DNA from: Zanthoxylum bungeanum
Taxonomy: Eukaryota; Streptophyta; Magnoliopsida; Sapindales; Rutaceae
NCBI GenBank assembly: GCA_019454045.1
Contig: SKCR01034767.1
Location: 62,001-126,000, forward strand
DNA length: 64,000 bases
Direction: 5' to 3'
In this document: positions 57,520 to 64,000 of the stretch, piece after piece
Layout: each line of letters opens with the position of its first letter
Numbering within the stretch: position 1 is the stretch's first letter
Translations under genes and position numbers: made by a program
Notes under the pieces: model-generated
Seen by the model: only the letters and a program-made list of their open reading frames with translations
Told to the model about the DNA's origin: nothing
The model's database searches: none

Positions 57520-58940
57520 GCGGGAATAACTCTTTTTCGTATATTAAACAACTACCGTTTTATTTGATCAATAAATTTTATTAACCGTTCCTTTGTGAGT
57601 GTAACCCACCGTTTCAGGATTCTTGGACTTAACGAGTGAAGTGCCGGCGTAGGGTAGGTCAGTTCACAAAATATATCTAGAATCCCTATCTTCTCGGAAC
57701 CCAAACCTGATATTGACCCAAAATGGACACCATCCGTAGGGGGATGAAAATAAAGCCATCTCGAGGCGCCTTTTGAATCTCACGTTTTTGGAGTACCAAC
57801 GGAGATCGTGGGATTTATTATCGTATATCCCTCTCCCACTCACTATTTTAAATATTAAGGTTTCTATCTAAAATATCTTATATTTTATTATAACTAGTGT
57901 GGATAAACTTATGGTGGCTAAATCATAATTATTATTTACACTAGTTTGTCATAAGTGAGCTAATCAATTTTAACTATAAATTTGTGTCACTAATATTTCA
58001 TTAGTCTTTACTAACAGATATATTCCATTAAACTAATTTAATTAGAGTGGTATAAGTGAGCTATTACATTTTAACTTTTAAAATACTATACACTTAAAAG
58101 TTTAAAATTCATCGAATTCTAAATGGTCAAAATTTTAATTAAACATTTTAATAAATATTGGTGCGTCATAAAATCCAATGGTACGTGGAATTGTATCCCG
58201 TGTGCAGACCACATTTCCGACCATTCGGAATCGGCTATGGAATTTATGTCCGAGTTTCCATCCTATAGACAAATGGAATTATTTAGCCCAATATATAAGA
58301 ATTCAAATTTTAAACCATTAATCCAACTAATCTAATTAATTGATATCCATCATATCATATTCTAATTTAAACATTTTGAATTACATAAAATCATAATTTT
58401 ATGTCTATAATGATAATGCATCTATGACATGTTATGGCATGAAAAATGCATGAGTGGGCACCCTGAGCTATATGACATGTTATTCAAATAATTTGAAATA
58501 AACATACATACAACATAAAAAAAATATTTTGCATTGACCGAGCTCTTATTTTTCCTATACTAATCTAATTAGTACATAAGATTCACCATTGGTCTTCAAA
58601 TCCCGCTCCAAAGTGGTGTTGGCTCATTTTTTCGTCTTCGGTGCTCCATATTACAAAAATTAAAATTTTACATTGAAAAATAAAATTACAACAAATGTAA
58701 ACAATGGCCTTATGGCCTTACAACCCAAAAATAAAACCAACTACAAAAATAAGAGCCTGAAAAATTTACGACTAATGCAAAATCCATTCATCACATGAAA
58801 TAATAAAAACATTCATCATATGAATATCCCAATGTGCCCACTCATCTAAACATGCATATCATATTTATAACTCATATAAATATATTAAAAACAGAAACTT
58901 TAAATGAAAAAGTGAAGGGTTAAGAACACTTTTCAACCTC
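57520..58940 (-). mobile_element. CopB outer leader, primer-proximal part
   Basis: Collinear with 50214-51653. Contains the shared module at 58179-58270. Non-coding. Confidence 0.82.
58179..58270 (-). repeat. Shared 92-bp module, copy 6 (CopB leader)
   Basis: TGGTACGTGGAATTGTATCC start; core CCATTCGGAATCGGCTATGG as in copy 3. Confidence 0.8.
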
Positions 58941-58952
58941 GCTCTTGTACCA
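58941..58952 (-). other. CopB outer primer binding site
   Basis: Minus-strand TGGTACAAGAGC, two changes from the Met-type site. Confidence 0.7.
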
Positions 58953-58954
58953 AT

Positions 58955-61241
58955 TGTAGGAAACACTTTCCTTGCGTAGCGGAAGCGATTAGGCACACGA
59001 ATCGGACTTGAAAATTTTTTATGCTTTCCCCTTCCTTTGGCCAAATGTAACCAGTGGGTATACTGAAATTTTACTTTTGTTTCAGAAAAGCTTTAAGCCC
59101 CGGAATACCCTCGAACAGCCCCACAAACTGCAGTGAAATAACGGACTATTTTGGACCCGTTACACACCCGAACTGCACCCAAACCAACCCCTGACTTGCG
59201 TGACCTGCTGTGATGATATAGGTCTGATTTTTTCACTCAAAAATAGTCCCAACTTAGCCGCAAAATGTCCCCAAGGTGTTTCCCAAAATCCCGAATTAAA
59301 ACGAAACAAATCGAGTCCCAAAAACCCCTTACAACAAGCGGCAATAAGGCTAGTTACCCCTCACTGCCGTGGATCAATAAGAAAAAGAAGATGAATATGA
59401 TTCAACACCACGAGGTCTTACGTGCTATGTCTCGTAACCAACGAAAACAAGTGTGGGCTTGACTAACAAAATATCCCTAAACTATTTAGAGATTTTGTCA
59501 TACAAAATATTTATTTTTCTTATTTTGTTCTTCAATGGAGATACTCAACTTTTGAGAGAATGTTGAAGATGAAGAGGGTGGCTAGGGTTGCAAGAATGAG
59601 AGAGAGACAACAGAAAATCAAATTTTCTTTTTATACTTAGGTTAATTATTTTCAAAAACAAAACAATCAATCCTCTCCCCTTTAGTGCAATAATCGGCGA
59701 AGGTAGGAAGTCAATATTAATTTTTTTGTAACATCAATCAAGTATTGAATGACAAAACAATTACAAATATTAACTATGTAATTTGCCTTTTCAAATTTTG
59801 ATAAATTCCAAAGCCATCAAAACTTCCTTTAATTCCTTGACAAAATCGGCAATGGCATAATTCTTTTCATTAATTTTGTAACAATTATATTAACTTTCCA
59901 TAAAGAAAATATATGTTACAAAAATTGAATATTTGACATCCAATTAAATTGTGTAACTTCCAAAATAATGCCAAGGGTTTCCAAAACCTTTTAATTTGGA
60001 AATTACAACTTTAGCATTCATTAAATTATATCATATATAATTAAATTATTAACAATAAATAATTATCATATAATCATTTATTATATTAATCATATATTAA
60101 CTTTTAATATGTAGTTCCAAGTATGACTTAATTAATATTATTAATCATATTAATAATATTTATTCTTTTGTAAGTATATAATTGGACTATCCAATTATAC
60201 TAAATCTGCTATAGTATATCGAGCTAGCACGAGGACCAATTGGACCTACGGTTCCGAGCTCCAATAATCTCGAAATATTAATTAAGCTCTTAATTAAATA
60301 TTCTGAATTATTAACTCCGGGTTATTCCACTAAAAACCCGAAGTTGCACTCTCGTTGCCGCAGATGTAATATTAAGCCGAACTAAGCCGGTGTCCACCGA
60401 TATAGTCATTACATACGAATTGACCTTTCACGAGTATCTCGTAATTAGAGCCAGGTCATAATATCCGTTACACCCTTCTAATTATTTTTTTACCTTAAGT
60501 ACCATTGATTCTCTAATGAATGATTTATTCATAACTATTATGAATATTAATCATTCTATTCGTAATAGAAATACTTGAGCGTTCAAATCATTTAAGTACC
60601 GAATCAACCCTTAAGAAAGATACTCATCTACTTCTCGCAAGAATGAGTGAACTCTATGTCAATGTAAAACGTTCCCAGTTACAAAACAAACTATGCCCCC
60701 AAAGTACATAGCTATTGGTCGGGATTGCTACACCAACCTCACCTTTGTAAATCAAAGGACACAGTCTGCCATGCAGGAGTTCGTAGTACACTCAGGATTA
60801 AGATCAATCCATATATGACCATCTAGTAGATTGAAATGACTTTCTTAGCTTAACGGATATTATAAGAATGTCATTTCATCTGGGTCCAGTCCTATATGAT
60901 CGCATCATACAAGGTGCCTCCTTCTCATGTCTCTACTTTGGCGATCTGGATCAAGATCGCCATAATAAATATAGAATGGACCGCAACTATAGATAAACCA
61001 CAAACAAGTAACCCAAGCTTTGTTTGCTCTCTAGGACTATTTAATATTACTAACTTCAGACTTAATCCTCTTGTATAATGACCCTCGTCCTAAGTCTGAA
61101 GGTACATAAGTAATCTAGGTATTTAAAAAAGAATTTAATTGTGAAATTAAACAACAATTTGATGAATGAATAATGCATCGTTTTTTCAAAACATGTAAAA
61201 CTGTTTACATCACAATGTAGCTCTAGGCATACATTCCAACA
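58955..61241 (-). mobile_element. CopB outer 5' LTR, minus strand (2.29 kb)
   Basis: Plus-strand TGTAGGAAACACTTTCC to CATACATTCCAACA. TATA motif at 59628-59635 (minus). The right flank TTGTA matches 43436-43440. Confidence 0.9.
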
Positions 61242-61319
61242 TTGTACAGTTGTGACAGTGAAAATTTCTATCATAAGTTAGGCAATGCATTTAATTACCT
61301 GCTCGCCAGCTACTGCTAC
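61242..61319 (-). mobile_element. G1 internal end, part 2
   Basis: Reverse complement matches about 77-160 of the window (CAGTAGCTGGCGAGCAGGTAA, ATGCATTGC, ACTGTCACA), continuing the G1 internal region interrupted at 43440. It is cut at 61319 by the next CopA-type LTR, so the rest of this G1 element lies outside the window. Confidence 0.82.
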
Positions 61320-63263
61320 TGGGACAATTATGACCCATAGCGTCACCGTTTGTAAAAGACATTGTGTTTTGTACAAAATTGACTATGTAATATTGAAATT
61401 GCCTTTTATCATTTCGTAATTCATTTACTATTACATATAAATGGTAAAAGTCCATATGATTAGTTCCGGATTGAGATGATATGAGACAGTATCAATCCAT
61501 AAAGGTTTAATCATTAAATATCCCTAGTCGTAGTATTATCGAGACTGGACATCGATAATGCGGAATAGACTAGTATTGCACTTGTGCGCGTTGTGAGAGC
61601 ATAACGGCACAGTTCTCATATGTTTAAGTATAGGATACTTATGCAAGTGCGATAGGAGGTTGTGTTTTACCGATGGTACGGAAAACAGCTTCGCTCTGGA
61701 TAGACCCCGCGGAATCCCATTGGTAGTATGTATATGTGTCTACGGGAGTCCGCGTCAGGGTAGATGTATTTGGTCTTAACCTGAGACTTACATCGCTAAT
61801 ACTTGCGACAATCGGTAAACTTTGGTTTTGGTCGTCCAGGGCTTTAACACAGGTTCTGTGTACGCCTCTATTGGGTTTATCGAGAATCGTAGTGTATTGG
61901 ATGTGATGTCAAGACGGAAGTGTCACTCCAGACATATGGAGATGATGATCACGCAGGGATTCATAACTCGTTCTCTATTGTGTTGCAACCATCGGGATAA
62001 TGTGACAAGGTCATGATTATCCGATTCAAAGAGACTAGTTGTTTGATATCCGATATGTGCTTCGTACGGGGCAGACACTATTCCAGCCCCAGGCCTAGCA
62101 CGTGACATCTGATACTGGATCGAAATACGAGATACTAGGTATTCTACGTCTGACATAGATTATATATTCCAGTAAGAATATTTCTGGAGAATTGGGTAGG
62201 CACGGTGCTTTGCTAGAAGCCAACCATGTCTTGTAAATCGGTAAGCACGTAGTACGAGGTACTCGCTTTATCGGATAGTCCGATAACCGGATTTACTGCC
62301 AACATATCCAGAGATCTCTTGGGTCGCTTCCCAAGGATTCACCGATGACAGTTGACTTAAATTGGAATTAATCTGGGATTAATTAAGAGAGAGAAAATTA
62401 ATCTGGGATTAATATGGGCTTTGTTTAATCTGGGATTAAAAGTGTACAGTGGCGAAAGAACGCGATTAATTTGGAATTAATCGGTAAAATAAATTTAATA
62501 GTTAAATTTGATTTTTCTATTTAATTTATTCAAACGGGCTAAAATTAATATATCGGATATATTAAAATGGATTGGATTTCATTACGAGATTAAAGTCGGA
62601 CTTTAATGCGAACGAACGAATTAATTTAGAATTAGTTCGTGAACGACGTTCGTAATATATTTACGAGGCATCGTTATTTAATTAAATTGGATTTAATTAT
62701 TTAGCGACGAAGGATCGTTTAATCGGATTAAACGGAACCGAGCCGCGTCAAATGCCCGTAGAGATATTTGAATTTCGGATTCAAATATTTGGAGCCAAAA
62801 GTGTGGTAGGTGTTCCCACCACACAACCACCTTGTTTTGCTTAATGAATACCACTTACCAATCTCTACCTTGTATTGGGTAAAAGGTGAAATGGTTTCAC
62901 CTTTTGGTAAATAACAAAAGGCATTTCAATTTTTGGTAACACTTGACAAAACACCAAAACAAACACAAACCCTAGAGATACAAGGCTTGGCCGAATTCTC
63001 CCTCTCCTCCTCTCTTTGATTTGATTTTCAAATCATCAAAAGCTAGCACTTTGGAAGTGAACAAAGGTGATAGGGAAACTCCTCAATAGCTTGGAATCAT
63101 CATAAAGCTTGGATTCATCCTAAAGCTTGGATCTTGGAGATCCAAGATCTCAAAATTTTTAAAGCTCCAACACTCATTGTAAGCATATTCCGCACCTTAT
63201 AATGATCAACTCTTATATTATGCATGCTTATTAGATCCTTATAATGTTCTAGGAACACTAACA
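61320..63263 (+). mobile_element. CopA-type 5' LTR (1.94 kb)
   Basis: Starts TGGGACAATTATGACCC and ends AGGAACACTAACA, followed by a canonical primer site. Collinear with CopA LTRs at both ends but clearly diverged around 62350-62760, where it has its own TTAATCTGGGATTAA repeats. No usable reading frame. Confidence 0.85.
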
Positions 63264-63264
63264 A

Positions 63265-63276
63265 TGGTATCAGAGC
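63265..63276 (+). other. CopA-type primer binding site
   Basis: TGGTATCAGAGC, exact initiator-Met type, without the insertion seen at 5058 and 8805. Confidence 0.85.
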
Positions 63277-64000
63277 CTAATTTGAGCATGATAATTTTAG
63301 GGTTCTTGAATCTTAAAATTTGGGGTTTTTGATTTTGGGCATGATTTTTTGAAATTGATGCTTTGAGTATGTTTACAACATGATAACTTAGAGTTATGCA
63401 TGATTAGATTTCAAATAAATCAAAAGCAACAAAAATAAAAAATGTTATGTGGCCGAATGTACTTCCTCCATGCACTGCAGTTTTTGTTTTTTGTAACATG
63501 AAATAATGTGTTTGGATGCATGTTTAAATGATGATAGTTGGTTTAATATGATTAGAATCAATGTCTATAATGTTCATGTTAAAATCAAAGTGCATGTTGA
63601 GCATGAAATGATGATCTTAGGCTTCAATATGTCTCAAGCATGCAATGATGTGTTTTGGCTTGATTTTATGTTAAGCATGAATTATTAGTTTAAGCATGAT
63701 TAATTAAGTTAATTAATATTTTGGAAATATTGAGTTTAATTAATTAATTATGGCTAATACACTTTAATTAATAATTGTGATATTTGGAATATTATAATTA
63801 TGTAAATATGCCTTTAAAATTGAATTGGGCTAAAAGTGTGTATTTGGGCCTAATGGGCTTGGTTTGACCAAGTTTGGTTTTGGACTTTTGGATTGGATCC
63901 AATTGGGCCCAAAACCAATTCCATGAAGTCCAAATACATCACTTGACCCTTTAAAGTATTTGATTGGGCCTAATGGGCCTAAATTGATTTGATGGCAATA
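63277..64000 (+). mobile_element. CopA-type 5' leader, runs off the window
   Basis: Matches 5073-5760 in order (CTAATTTGAGCATGA, GGGCCTAATGGGCTTGG, CATTGGATCC-like segments). Non-coding; gag would lie beyond the window. Confidence 0.8.

Larger units (their letters stand above)
43441..61241 (-). mobile_element. CopB outer element and nested CopB complex
   Basis: One original minus-strand copia insertion with a perfect TTGTA duplication (43436-43440 and 61242-61246) inside the G1 internal end. Outer parts: 3' LTR 43441-45733, gag 45734-46112, leader 46113-46422 plus 57520-58940, primer site 58941-58952, 5' LTR 58955-61241. All pol is missing. A plus-strand CopB sequence (46423-57519) splits the leader, with flanks ATGGG and GCGGG, each one base from the native GTGGG. 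Confidence 0.85.

Noticed and set aside
1..64000. Host genes, tRNA or rRNA genes
   Set aside because: I saw no conserved protein outside retrotransposon domains and no cloverleaf-like box A/box B pair that convinced me; tRNA-like matches are primer sites only. A tRNAscan or protein search could overturn this.

Overview
This window looks like plant nuclear DNA made almost entirely of nested LTR retrotransposons. The evidence is Ty1/copia elements with initiator-Met tRNA primer sites, Ty3/gypsy elements of the plant-specific Athila and Tat lineages, 5-bp target duplications, LTRs of 1.2-3.5 kb and very AT-rich leaders. I found no host gene, tRNA, rRNA, DNA transposon or CRISPR array. The setting resembles pericentromeric or other methylated repeat-rich chromatin of a flowering plant; the species cannot be told from the sequence. 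Family labels used here are mine: CopA (copia, ~1.9-kb LTR), CopA2 (a divergent CopA relative), CopB (copia, ~2.3-kb LTR, ~1.7-kb leader), G1 (gypsy, 2.0-3.5-kb LTR), Tat (degraded gypsy), Ath1 and Ath2 (Athila), X (LTR of another gypsy).

Layout. 1-3448: 3' end and 3' LTR of a G1 element, inserted in a CopA LTR. 3449-16744: a CopA array of the form LTR - deleted body - LTR - full-length dead body - LTR. 16745-34708: a decayed Tat gag-pol split by a CopA2 solo LTR (18462-20502, duplication CAATG) and by a minus-strand CopA element (20615-33694, duplication ACCAG), which itself received the fairly young Ath1 (24479-33243). 34709-41376: an X LTR and its primer site, split by the minus-strand deletion derivative Ath2 (35047-40676). 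41377-61319: a minus-strand G1 element split by a CopB complex (43441-61241, duplication TTGTA). The complex contains a plus-strand CopB insertion, an inverted CopB piece and, innermost, a G1 solo LTR (52573-56030, duplication CCATG). 61320-64000: 5' LTR, primer site and leader of another CopA-type element running out of the window.

Function. All gag-pol regions carry stops or frameshifts, so no element here looks autonomous. The best preserved is Ath1: gag through reverse transcriptase shares one long frame, and its LTR pair differs by roughly 3% by eye. Many nonsense codons fit C-to-T decay of Gln, Arg or Trp codons, as expected of methylated DNA.

The most unusual observation is a ~92-bp module present in all three G1 LTRs (twice in one) and in two CopB 5' leaders, always in the same orientation relative to the element. 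It is therefore shared between a gypsy and a copia family. No new defence or metabolic system was found.
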